From Phoebastria nigripes (lineage: Eukaryota > Chordata > Aves > Procellariiformes > Diomedeidae), in NCBI GenBank assembly GCA_035582835.1, contig JAYKAV010003433.1:61810-125809 (forward strand): a stretch of DNA of 64,000 nt, written 5' to 3'. This document shows positions 11,701 through 22,356 of this stretch, piece after piece (position 1 is the first letter of the stretch; each line of letters begins with the position of its first letter). The position numbers and the translations under genes are program-made. The notes under the pieces are model-generated. The model searched no databases, was not told the origin of the DNA, and worked only from the letters and a program-made list of their open reading frames with translations.

Positions 11701-13591
11701 ATTCAGACTTTTAAGACCTTTATATATGGTTATTAAATCCATCACAGATATCATATTCTCATCAGGAAATTCTAGATTAAAATATTCTAATCTTTTGGCA
11801 GGCATAAATGTCACAGTAGAGCAGTTTTCTTACTCATCAATTCCATAAAGGTGTGTTCCTGGCTTCTGCATAAGAAGACTCATTTCATTGCAAATTTTTC
11901 TTATGGATATACTTCGGGGGTTTTTTTTGGTTTTTTTTTTNTTTTTTTAACCAAGAACAAAATCAATCCAGCAATGAATTTGCCTGTTTAAATCACAAAT
12001 GTTGGCAGGGTTGAAAACAGTGTGGTGAAGGAAATGCACTAAAACCAGAAGAAACAAGGGGGGCAGGGCAGGAAATCTGTGGACCTATATAAAAGCACCT
12101 TTATAAACTTTTTTGTTCTCTGAATGTATTCTAATTGTTCCTTGACTGATCCTCATATTTCTAATTAAGCATCCTTGTCTCCTAGACAGTTCTGTGTATT
12201 TACTATTCTACAGGTGAAAAGGTACTTTTTAACATCTACTCTGCATTGTTTTTCTTTCATTTCCACTTATGGTCACTGAGCTTGTCATCTGAAATCATCT
12301 GGAAATAGTTTCTTTTGCTGTTATTAACCACTCCATTTAACAATGTGAGCACTTTAATATGTTCTTACTTTTTTCGAGTCATCTTTTCCTTTTTTTGGAG
12401 TGAACAGGAAATGACTTTTAAAATCTCCGCAATCACCATTTTCAACAGGGCAATGTTACTGTGGAATTTTTATCTTACCTACACAAACACTACACTATAC
12501 CTTCTTGTGAAATATATGAAAGTATAAAAATGCTGTGATGACAAATCACTCTGGTTAATCAGAGATATAATTAACATGCTTTCAGATATTAAAGCACCCA
12601 TCATTAACAGGAAATCAATGAACCAAAGAGGTTTTTTCTGATTAGTTGGAATTGTTTTCCCCATATTGTTATTCTTTTAATTAATGATTCAACTAATAAT
12701 AGATTTCAATCGTTAACATAAATAACTATAAAGATAAAAGCTTTTCTTCAAAGACTGAGAAAAGTTTAAAACATTTAAAACATTTCTTTTTTCTGTTTAT
12801 GGTTAGAAGGCACCCAATACTTTTTGGATGTCAAGGACAAAATGATTGCACAAATAGTCTTCTGCTTATAAATATTAAGGGAAGGAAAGGCAAAGCCACA
12901 GGAGATTTGAAGCAAAAATGGAGAGTAATTGAAGCTCAGTTGCTCCAATTGCTCTTCTTTTCCTGAAGAATAACAACTATGAAAAGAAGAGGTGAAGTAA
13001 GGAGGATCTGAAGCGGGAATGAAATGACTACTATTATCGACAAAGTGAGATTAAAAGGATACATGGTAATCCATGTGGATTGGGACACTTCAGGATTAAA
13101 TAGGAAAATTTGTAACTACTAAAAGGAGAGAAGTGAAAAAANCACAATTCTTCTGGAAATTGATCAATTAAATTGTATTTTAAGTTATGTTCCTCTCTGC
13201 AGTCCAGCATGGTAGAAGGATATGGCTTAACATAAGTGCTAAAAGTGAAAGCAAACCGTATTTATGTCAGACTGTCCAAAACTGCTGAGAAAATTTTCAA
13301 ATTAAAAATCAAGTTTTACTTTCTGGACACATTATATTCCATGCTGTATGAAGCATCAGTTTACTCTGCACATTTTGCAAGATTACCATAATGAATGTTC
13401 AATGTGAAATAATGTTAAAAGCCACTAGAACTAGGAACACAGGTGCAGTTCCTGTATTCTGGTTTTAATCATGATGACTGTCAAATTTAAATGCAAATTA
13501 GGACTAATTTTCAAAAAATGATCTAATGACTTTCAAAATATGAAAGAAAGCCAGCCACAAATCTATTAGTGTTGCCACCAAACAGCTTATT
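8786..13591. other. Unique AT-rich DNA with simple repeats
   Basis: No gene or interspersed repeat is recognised. It contains a (TTTTG)n run at 11594-11622 and T-rich stretches around 11922-11949. Open frames at 10280-10606 on both strands are under 90 codons and resemble nothing known to me. Confidence 0.5.
11594..11622. repeat. (TTTTG)n microsatellite
   Basis: Five TTTTG-type units ending in a T run. Confidence 0.95.
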
Positions 13592-13757
13592 GAAAAGGAA
13601 GGGGAAGGGAAAGGGGAAGGGGAAAGGGGAAGGGAAGGGAAGGCGGAAGGGAAGGCGGAAGGGAAGGGAAGGGAAGGGAAGGGAAGGGAAGGGAAGGGAA
13701 GGGAAGGGAAGGGGAAGGGGAAGGGGAAGGGGAAGGAAGAGAAGGGAAGGGAAGGGA
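13592..13757. repeat. 166-bp (GGGAA)n purine tract
   Basis: This is almost pure purine on +, with only two C interruptions near 13643-13656. Units are mainly GGGAA and GGGGAA. It has mirror symmetry and closely spaced runs of three or four G. The 82-codon open frame through it (Lys-Gly/Arg-Glu repeats) is a by-product of the repeat. Confidence 0.97.
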
Positions 13758-16700
13758 CATTTAATAAAACTTGCTGGCCATGTAATTTCTATTTTGCATA
13801 ATTCATCTGATAACTAAGCAGTAAATAGTTTTTCAAGGGTCAGATTCTAAGGTTCTTTACAAGGTGTCTTCAAAGGATTTTCTTTGGGAGGGAGGGAAAA
13901 TCTAGTTTTAATGATTCAATCTCTCTCATGCTATAGTATATGCTAGATTCTGGGTTTCATACTTAATGGTTATTGCCTGAACAACATCATTTGACAAGCA
14001 GCACTGAAATGTTCAATGGGAAAATTCTGAAACTAATTACTTAAATCATTAGAAATTTTTACCTTTTCCAGCAATAACAAATTGGATACAGAATCTTACT
14101 TTGCATCATCTAATTAGATTTTTATTGAGGTTGTATTAATATTGGACATAAAGCAAAATAAGATCTAATATATATTCAATAACAATTTAAGAACTCTTTT
14201 TCAAAATCAATAACATCCTTATCTTATTCCATATCTATTTATTGACTACTTCATGTTCGTTTATTTATTCAATCCCTAGAAAGATTTTGAGGCTTTGTAT
14301 CACTTCAGACAAGGAACTTTACTGTTTGTGTAAATATGAAACCCTGTTGATAAAAAGTATTTACTGGTTTTATTAAATATTATTGTTAAAAGAAAAATAA
14401 TGAAGTAAAGGTGGAGGGAAAAAGAGGTAGAAAATCTTGACAAAAGTAGGAGGAACAAAAGTGCAAAAAATTGGAGGAAGGTATTATCACAGCACTTCAG
14501 ACCACAGAATTAGTCACAGAGTTAAATCTTGGGCAATGACTAATATTAGAAGGTGGAAAGAGACTGGCTCATGCACAATACTATGCCATGGGTGGTTTTT
14601 TATAGTTCATTCAAAGAAGAACTGTATTGGTTGGAGTTGGTTTACTTGTCAGATATGAATCTTGATGTTAAATATTAGGTAAGTATATATATATTTCTTC
14701 CATGATGTGGAATACACAAGTAAAATTTCTTTCCCCCCCGCTGTTTTCAGTTCTTCCACCTACAAACATAAAAAGGAAGAAATTGAAGCCTCCTTAAACT
14801 CAATAACAAAATACCTTATTGAACAAAAATGGGATTCATCTCATTTACTTTTAGCTAAAATTTGGCAGTCTAGATTATAACTTTTTTATTTTGTTTAAGT
14901 GTTGGGTTTTGTTTGTTTCTTTGTTTGTTTAGGCTTGTCATTTTAGTGGCTAGGCTTGCAATACTCCCCTGAAGCAAATGTACAGCTATGTTATTCATAG
15001 GCAGTGGGGTGCTGGCATATCTAAGAGCAGATGAAGAAAAAAAAAAAAAAGATGGAGATGTCATGAATCAGTTTTACCAACAGAAAAAAAATTGCTTGTG
15101 GAATCATAGCCTGGCTTTGTGGAAATATGTCATCACCTTGTGAATTCAGTTATACCTTGGAGTAATCCAAATGGATTGCAATTAGACTACATCTGGAGTA
15201 ATTCCTACTCAGCATGAACAAGACTGAAGGCAACAAGCAACAGCTGTTCTACATTGTAGACTTTTCCTAATATTACTGTATTTTTAGGACATTATAAATG
15301 AACAATTTTTACACAGTTGTACCACATATATTAGTATTACTACTACCCTAAGAAAAGCTTAGCAAATTGATGCAGCTTAAAGTAAATAATATTCACTTAA
15401 TTGAGCACTAATAATATTCCAGTATTCTTATTTTTAAGATTTTTGCATGATATTTCCCTGGAAAGCTCAGGTTCTTTTATGCTGAAGGCTGTTCTCTACA
15501 TGTGTGTAGCGTGCACTGAGCCACTGACTTAAACATTTAGAAAATTTAATCTTTAATTATCACTGAAGAAAAGAGCTTTTAAACCATTTAGTCATAAAAT
15601 GAGACTGTGATCTAAGTCAAAGGTAATGGAGTGAGAATTTGATACTTACTTCATATGATTAAAAGTCAGGTTTCATTTAAAGTGCCTGAAATCCAGAGAA
15701 TGTTCTAATTTTACTATTTATGGAAATTTACAGTGCAAGGAATTCTTTTTTTATTTAAATAGTTACACAGTAATTAACAGAACAGGAGATTTTAGTATCT
15801 CCTGTAACTGAAATGTTATAGCAACAGTTTGGTAAAAGAGGGATTATATTGTACTGTGAAGCTGAGGAGGACTCCAAAAGTGGAAAATGTTAAAAGGCTG
15901 GGAAGGAATATGTAAGCCTGCTCAACTGAAAAGTGATGTTGTCTTTACTGTACATCTGTGAAGATCAGTTCTAACGTGGGGTCTAACCAAGTATTATTTG
16001 CCATTTCCAGATGTTTGCCAGTTGTCTTTCAGGGGATTTATGACTTGATTACCTGTTTATCACACAAGCTGAACTAATCTTCTCTAGACTGCGCCATGAA
16101 CAGTAGCTGTAATATTTCTTACATGACAGTATTGTACCAAGGAGAGAACATAAAATTTATAAAGACTTATTGGAATCACTTGTTTGAGTGGATCAATACA
16201 ACAGCAAATGAATTGCTTTGGACAACAACAGGATGTTGAACTACTTGCAATATATTGTTTGAAGATTGCTGGTCTTTATGACATAAAATATGGCTGGTTT
16301 ATATTAGCATATTTTAAGGGGGGTGGACAGCTCTTAGGCACGAGCCTCTGAAGATTCCTCAGCATCTGTAACAGAATATTAGTTGCACACTCATCATATT
16401 CTATGCCAAACAAAAAATGGATAATGGAAGTGGAGAATTGTATTTTAACAGGCTTTGGCATAAACAAATTGGAAATGGTTGTGCCATGGAGAAGCTCAAG
16501 TTGCACAAACCCGATCAGTTTGGATTCAGGCACTGAGGGAGGTTATATCTCACTTAATCTCAGACTTCTATAGTACAGATGTCTGCATATGAGGCAGTCA
16601 AGCCTCTTCGTAATTGATGGTGGATATGGGCATTTTTTAGATTCAATGTGTCTTATGTATTTTAGGTATTTACCTTACAAAAAGTGTTTAATTCTGTCCA

Positions 16701-19700
16701 TTGACTACAAGAAGAACATACATGTATGTAAGAGCTTATGTAGAAAGACAGTCAGATAAATCTCAACCAGAGATGTTTATAAGCTGAATTCTGTGCGAGT
16801 GTTAGGTTGTTACCCAAAAGCTCAGAAGCACTCCCTGCTCCTCCACTAGCCTATACAAAACCTAGGTCTGCTGCAGTCCTTGGCTCCAATCCCCATATAA
16901 TAGATGATAACAGGAATAAAATGAGTGAAGCAGTTATCCTGAGTGGAAAAACAAAGTAGTACAAAGACCATCAGAAACCTATTTAAAAAAACTTTGGACT
17001 GAAATAAAATCTAAATATCAGTTACATCTTAGGGTGTCAGGAGCATCACCATAAAATTGAAGAACAGCTAGAGCCAGCTGCTATGTACCACAGATCCATC
17101 CAGTTTACTGTAGAGAGAGCTAATCTTAGCAGTGGGGGCATGAACAAGACCTTGATATTTCATCTATGGAAAATTAATTACTTTGGGGGCCTTTTTTATT
17201 GAGTAGCAGAGACTGCCACACAGGCATTTTCTAGGATGCAGCTGACATTACTCTGATGGATTTTTCCATGTTCATGAAAAAGAAAATCCAAAAAATCCAT
17301 GAGTGAATGAACCTGAAGCAGGAAAGAATCCAGTATTCAAGCATGCAAAGTTTGATTTCACATGAGAAAAAAAAAAGGGGGGGGAGGCAATGACACTACA
17401 CATAGGTTTTTACACATAGGACAAAAAAAAAAAAAGACAATATTTGGCAGATCTGAAAAATATTTTAGGTTGCATAATAGTTCAACAGCATGGAAACCAT
17501 AACGGTGCGAAAAATACAGACAGAGGATGATAGCTAGTTACTTAGAGGGTTTCTTAAGGGACAGTGGACACAACCTCATAATAAAATGAATTATTATATG
17601 ATAAAGCTGCTGGAGGTTGCCATCTCCAGATATCTTCAGGACCCAGGGGAGTTCTCCTGCCCCAGTCTAGTGGAAGGGAGGCTGCTGCCAGCTCCCCATC
17701 TCTTCATGCAGGCAGTAGAAAGAGAGTTTATTCCCATGGGCTGGTCATTGTCCTTGGATGCCCCAAGGAGCTGCCAACTCATTGTTCTCAGTTCACTGGG
17801 CAGGTTCCTCCACCTGTTATCGTCTCTCTGATCCTGGCCAGGTCTTTGTTTAATGCAATTAGCCTTTTATCAGATAACCTGACAAAGGTTATGGAATGCT
17901 TATTCAACATGTTAGACACAATTGTGCAAACCAAGGTAGGGACAAAATCAGCGGGGTTGATAATAAACTGTTAACAAGAGGTACACAAGCAGATTGCAGA
18001 GCTGAAAGCCATGACCTTTGCTGCTGCAGACAGGGAGAGAAGAAGGGAGACAACACGCAGGAGGAAAAGGATGAGGAGATATAAAATACACATACAAACT
18101 GAAAATACGCTAAAAATTGAACATCTGTAATAATGTGTGGTGTGGGGACCTTGAGTTATAGAACATAATAAGCCATTTATATTCTAAAAGATACTCTAAA
18201 GATATTCTAAAGGATCAAAACAAAAATGTGTAGAATTGAAAGATTTTGGGGTACATTATGGGGCTGAAATATCCTTATGTCCACAAGGTTTATGCTTTTA
18301 GGAGAGTTTCCTTCTCCTTACAGCAGAAAGTAAAGAGGTGTTAAATAATTTAATGTTTGAGTGAAACATTTCATGAGCAGGTATATTCTCTGATTAATGA
18401 GGAGGAAGGGAGAGAGAAACACCATTTTTTCTTATGCAAATTATCAGAAGAACTAAACAAAGAGATAAATATTTCATAACATTTACATATGACAAATTTT
18501 ACAGAGATTCATCTTAAAGCCAAAGGACATAAATTGTGTTTTTATGTTATGTGTGTATTATATGGTGTTAAAACTTGTTTTACAGTACTAGCTTTGTTTC
18601 CTTTATTTTCTCCCTTCACATGATGGACTGTATTCTCTTCTTCCCTCACAGACACATAGGTTATTTTGGTGATGATAACAGTAAAAATAAAATGAAATAG
18701 ATGTTTTTGGACTCTTAGAATGCACTGAAATAGGAGCAGTGCCTGGGGATATAACAACTTGTATTACTATCTTCGATTTTTTTTTTTTTTTTTCATTTAC
18801 TGTCTTCCTTTCTTCCTGTTCTTTCATGCAAACAACATACTTTTAAGTGAAACATAACGAACTATGAATAGCATATTAAGAATCCATGTAACCATGTGTA
18901 GGGCTTATGACCTTTACTGAGGGAATTCCAGCAAAATTAATTTACAGTCTCTTTGGGAGAGGAATGGAGTATATATGAAATGTCAAAAATATTTTAACAC
19001 GCAACAAAATTTGTAGTTAAGGGACTGTTAAGGCTACTTCAAAACCACCATTCCTGTATTTTCCAGATTTTGTAGAAATTAATATCATATCATAACTCTC
19101 TATCTTTGGACATGTTCATCTAATGAAAAAGTTTATGCAAAAAAAAAAGGCACCCTCTGTTTGATGTGTAGGACATGAAAGCAAGAAATCAATAATCTGC
19201 CTAGAAGAAGGAATTTTTTTATGAGCCTTACAAAATGATTTAAAATAAGAAGAAGGATCTCAGCAGCAGTAAATTGCTTCTAATAAACATTACATGAAAC
19301 AAGAAAAAAGGAAAAAGCATTTTCTTTTAGGAGTTCTACCACTTAGAATAAAATTTCAAAGATAATCTATTTCAAAACCGTCGCACGGTAAAGAGCATAG
19401 GCAAGATGAATTATTTTTGTTTGCTCAGTGTCTTGGTTGCCAATAAAAGTTAATGCTCAACAGCTTAAAGAAAAAATTGAAATTATGCACAGACATTATT
19501 TTCCATTGTAGATGCAGGAAATTACTCTAATTGAAGAGTTTTCAGAGTAATGCCTTATGTATACCGTTGTAAATTTCTATAGGGAATTTTACTAAAATTA
19601 TGAGTATTAAATTGCAAATAATTTTACACATGAAAGATTGAAAATAATGCAACACATCAAATAACTTATTTTAATGTGGCAAGTCAAAGACTGAGACAAG

Positions 19701-19869
19701 AGCTGCTGTATTTTCTTACTCATAATCGTAATGTGGGTGCCTGAATTTTTAGGTGTTGGCAGGTAAAAATGTTGCTGTGTCAGGAAACCCATAAATCTGC
19801 TGTATCACTCAAAGCCACAATGATTTGACCCTAAATCCTTGATTTTATTTTGGCCAGCTAGAGAAGTTA
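13758..19869. other. Unique AT-rich DNA, no gene seen
   Basis: No open frame above 85 codons and no recognised repeat other than short A/T runs (for example about 15038-15053 A and 18777-18793 T). A moderately GC-richer stretch at about 17590-17850 holds an 81-codon frame of no recognised family. Confidence 0.5.
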
Positions 19870-19874
19870 GAAGG

Positions 19875-20470
19875 TGTGCTGGTTTTGACTGGGATAGAGT
19901 TCATTTTCTTCATAGTAGCTAATACGGGGCTATGTTTTGGATTTGTGCTGAAAACAGTGTTGATAACACAGGGATATTTTAGTTATTGCTGAGCAGTGCT
20001 TACACAGAGTCAAGGCCTTTTCTGCTTCTCACACCACCCCACCAGCAAGGAGGCTGGGGGTGCACAAGAACTTTGGAAGGGACACAGCTGGGACAGCTGA
20101 CCCCAACTGACCAAAGGGATATTCCATACCATATGATGTCATGCTCAGTATATGAGCTGGGGGAAAAAGAAGGAAAGGGGGAACATTCAGAGTTATGGTG
20201 TTTTGTCCTCTCAAGTAATCACTATGCGTGATGGAGCCCTGCTTTCCTGGAGATGGCTGAACACCTGCCTGCCAATGGGAAGGACTGAATGAATTCCTTG
20301 TTTTGCTTTGCTTGCATGCGTGGCTTTTGCTTTCCCTGTTAAACTGTCTTTATCTCAACCCACGAGTTTTCTCACTTTTACCCTTCCGATTCTCTCCCCC
20401 ATCCCACCGTGGGGGGAGTGAGCGAGTGGCTGTGTGGTGCTTAGTTGCCGGCTGGGGTTAAACCACAAAA
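19875..20470 (+). mobile_element. 5' LTR of the provirus (596 bp)
   Basis: Starts TGTGCTGGTTTTG and ends CCACAAAA, where the expected terminal CA has become AA; the 3' LTR keeps CCACAACA. The boundary is set by the GAAGG duplication on the left and the PBS nine bases downstream. A TATA-like CAGTATATGAGC lies around 20146-20157, and a CRE-like site decayed to TGATGTCA lies at 20134-20141. By eye about 50 differences separate it from the 3' LTR (roughly 8%), so the insertion is not recent. Confidence 0.92.
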
Positions 20471-20478
20471 GTCCTTTT

Positions 20479-20496
20479 TGGCACCCAACGTGGGGC
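20479..20496 (+). promoter_or_regulatory. Retroviral primer-binding site, lysine-tRNA type
   Basis: TGGCACCCAACGTGGGGC differs at one base from the complement of the 3' end of tRNA-Lys1,2 (TGGCGCCCAACGTGGGGC), the primer used by several retroviruses. The difference is a CpG-to-CpA change consistent with methylation decay. Its location nine bases after the LTR is where a PBS should be. Confidence 0.85.
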
Positions 20497-20813
20497 TTGA
20501 AGGGTTCGAGATAACGACAGATTTGATTGGAATGTGCTAGATTGAATTTATAGCTGTTATTGCTGTTNAGCTATTAATTGGCAGGCTCCTGTGCTTGCCA
20601 TGGGGCTTGCTTGCCTTACTGTATATTAGAGTCTCACGCTCCTCTCGTTAGTAGCTGCTTTTTGCTTTCGTTGCTTGCTGTACTGATGATCACCTTACTC
20701 TGCTGTGCCTGGGAACATTTTGACAACAGCAATGGCGATACGCCTGGGCTGGCAGATGGCCAGGGCATCGCTGCTGTTTCTGTGCTGCTGTACTGGACAG
20801 GCTGTGAACTCAA

Positions 20814-21290
20814 GTTGAAGGGATGGTGACCTGTAGATAAGTCCACGCAGGAGCAGGACACCCAGAAGCGTCTGTGGCCATGGATAAGCCCATGCCCGAG
20901 CAGGCACATCTCGAAGCGTCTGTGGCTGTGGTTATGTCTGTGCTGCAGCAGGTATACCTCTGAAGGGATTGTGGCCCAAGGATAAGTCCACACTGGAGAA
21001 GGTACACCTTAAAGCATCTGTGGATAAGTCCATACTGCAGCAGGTACACCTGGAAGCATCAGTGACTGTGCATGAGTTCATGCTGGAGCACCTCAAAGCA
21101 TGTGGCCATGGGTAAGCCCACGACAGAGCAGGTACACCCCTGGAGGGACTGCAGCCATGGGTAAGGCCATGTTGGAGCAGGTTTACTTCTGAAGAGACTG
21201 TGGCTCGTAGATAAGGCTCCACTTGGAGCAGGTACAACCCTAAGGGACTGCAGTCTGTGGATAAGTCCAAGCCAGAGCAGGGGCAAGGGG
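20814..21290 (+). repeat. Tandem array, about ten diverged ~47-bp units
   Basis: Repeated order of motifs: TGTGG-CC, ATGGATAAGTCCA, then GAGCAGGTACACC and a short AAGG/AAGC connector. I count ten occurrences of the GAGCAGG-type core between 20814 and 21290. Units are diverged, with small indels. No open frame runs through the array on +; several short minus frames are produced by its periodicity and are not genes. Confidence 0.85.
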
Positions 21291-21764
21291 AGGGGTTCAT
21301 TGCAATGTTAAACCCTATGGTCTGGTCCAAAGGGACCAGGGGTGGAGATTGTAGTGGAAATACCTTTAAATTGTTGTAACTCATGATTTGAGTTGCATGT
21401 TATAGGAATTACTGTAGCAGGAACCACCTGAGCCAATGGAGGACAAGCCTTACAAGAAGCAGTGCAAGTGCAGCAGTGACCCAACCTGAGCTGGCTTTGG
21501 TGCCCAGTAGCTCCAAGCAGCACACCACTGCTCCTGTCCTGAGTGACCACCATAACAGATGGAGCCCAAAGTCAAGGACTAAATGAACTCAGTGGACATT
21601 TTGTGGACTTTTGCGGACATTTTACAGGGGTGGTTCATAGACTCAGGAAATGATATCTGTGTATTATATCAAAGGATGGGAAGGCGGGGGGTGGTTAATG
21701 AGGATGTGTTGGCTAGTGTGGGACCTCAGCATGATGTAAATGGTATGGAATAAGGGGTGGAGAA
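21291..21764 (+). other. 3' internal region of provirus, with polypurine tract
   Basis: Noncoding sequence between the array and the 3' LTR. It ends in a purine-rich segment (AATAAGGGGTGGAGAA, about 21749-21764) touching the TG of the LTR, the expected plus-strand primer. No envelope-like frame is present. Confidence 0.75.
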
Positions 21765-22356
21765 TGTGCTGGTTTTGGCTGGGGTAGAGTTAATTTCCTT
21801 CACAGTAGCTAGTATGGGGCTATGTTTTGCATTTTTGTTGAAAATGGTGTTGATAACACAGGGATGTTTTTGTTATTGCTAAGCAGTGCTTCCACAGAGT
21901 CAAGGCCTTTTCTGCTTCTCACACCACCCCACCAGCAAGGAGGCTGGGGGTGCACAAGAACTTTGGAAGGGACACAGCTGGGACAGCTGACCCCAAATGA
22001 CCAAAAGTATATTCCATACCATATGACGTCATGCTCAGCATATGAGCTGGGGGAAGAAGAAGGAAGGGGGGACGTTCAGAGTTATGGTGTTTGTCTTCCC
22101 AAGTAACCATTACGCGTGATGGAGCCCTGCTTTCCTGGAGATGGCTGAACACCTGCCTGCAGATGGGAAGTAGTGAATGAATTCCTTCTTTTGCTTTGCT
22201 TGAGTGTGTGGCTTTTGCTTTCCGTATTAAACTGTCTTTATCTCAAGCCATGAGTTTTCTCACTTTTACCCTTCTGATTCTCTCCCCCATCCCACCAGGG
22301 TGAGTGAGGTAGCGGCTGTGTGGTGCTTAGTTGCTGGCTGGGGTTAAACCACAACA
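21765..22356 (+). mobile_element. 3' LTR of the provirus (592 bp)
   Basis: TGTGCTGG to CCACAACA, followed directly by the GAAGG duplication. It carries an intact CRE palindrome TGACGTCA at 22024-22031 just upstream of a TATA-like CATATGAG, and a polyadenylation signal ATTAAA at 22226-22231. The two proviral LTRs share CAAGAACTTTGGAAGGG where the solo copy at 34.5 kb differs, as expected for a pair from one insertion. Confidence 0.93.
22024..22031 (+). promoter_or_regulatory. CRE-like TGACGTCA in 3' LTR
   Basis: An exact 8-bp CREB/ATF palindrome in promoter position. The equivalent sites in the 5' LTR (20134-20141) and the solo LTR (34794-34801) read TGATGTCA, a single CpG-to-TpG change. Function is inferred from the motif only. 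Confidence 0.6.

Noticed and set aside
13569..13817. 82-codon Lys/Gly/Arg-rich frame
   Set aside because: Translation of the GGGAA simple repeat.
20814..21290. CRISPR-like array
   Set aside because: Units are directly adjacent and diverged, with no spacer/repeat alternation, inside a provirus of a vertebrate genome.
20634..21553. Series of minus frames of 70-150 codons in the provirus
   Set aside because: They repeat the same short peptide because of the tandem array; no retroviral protein is involved.
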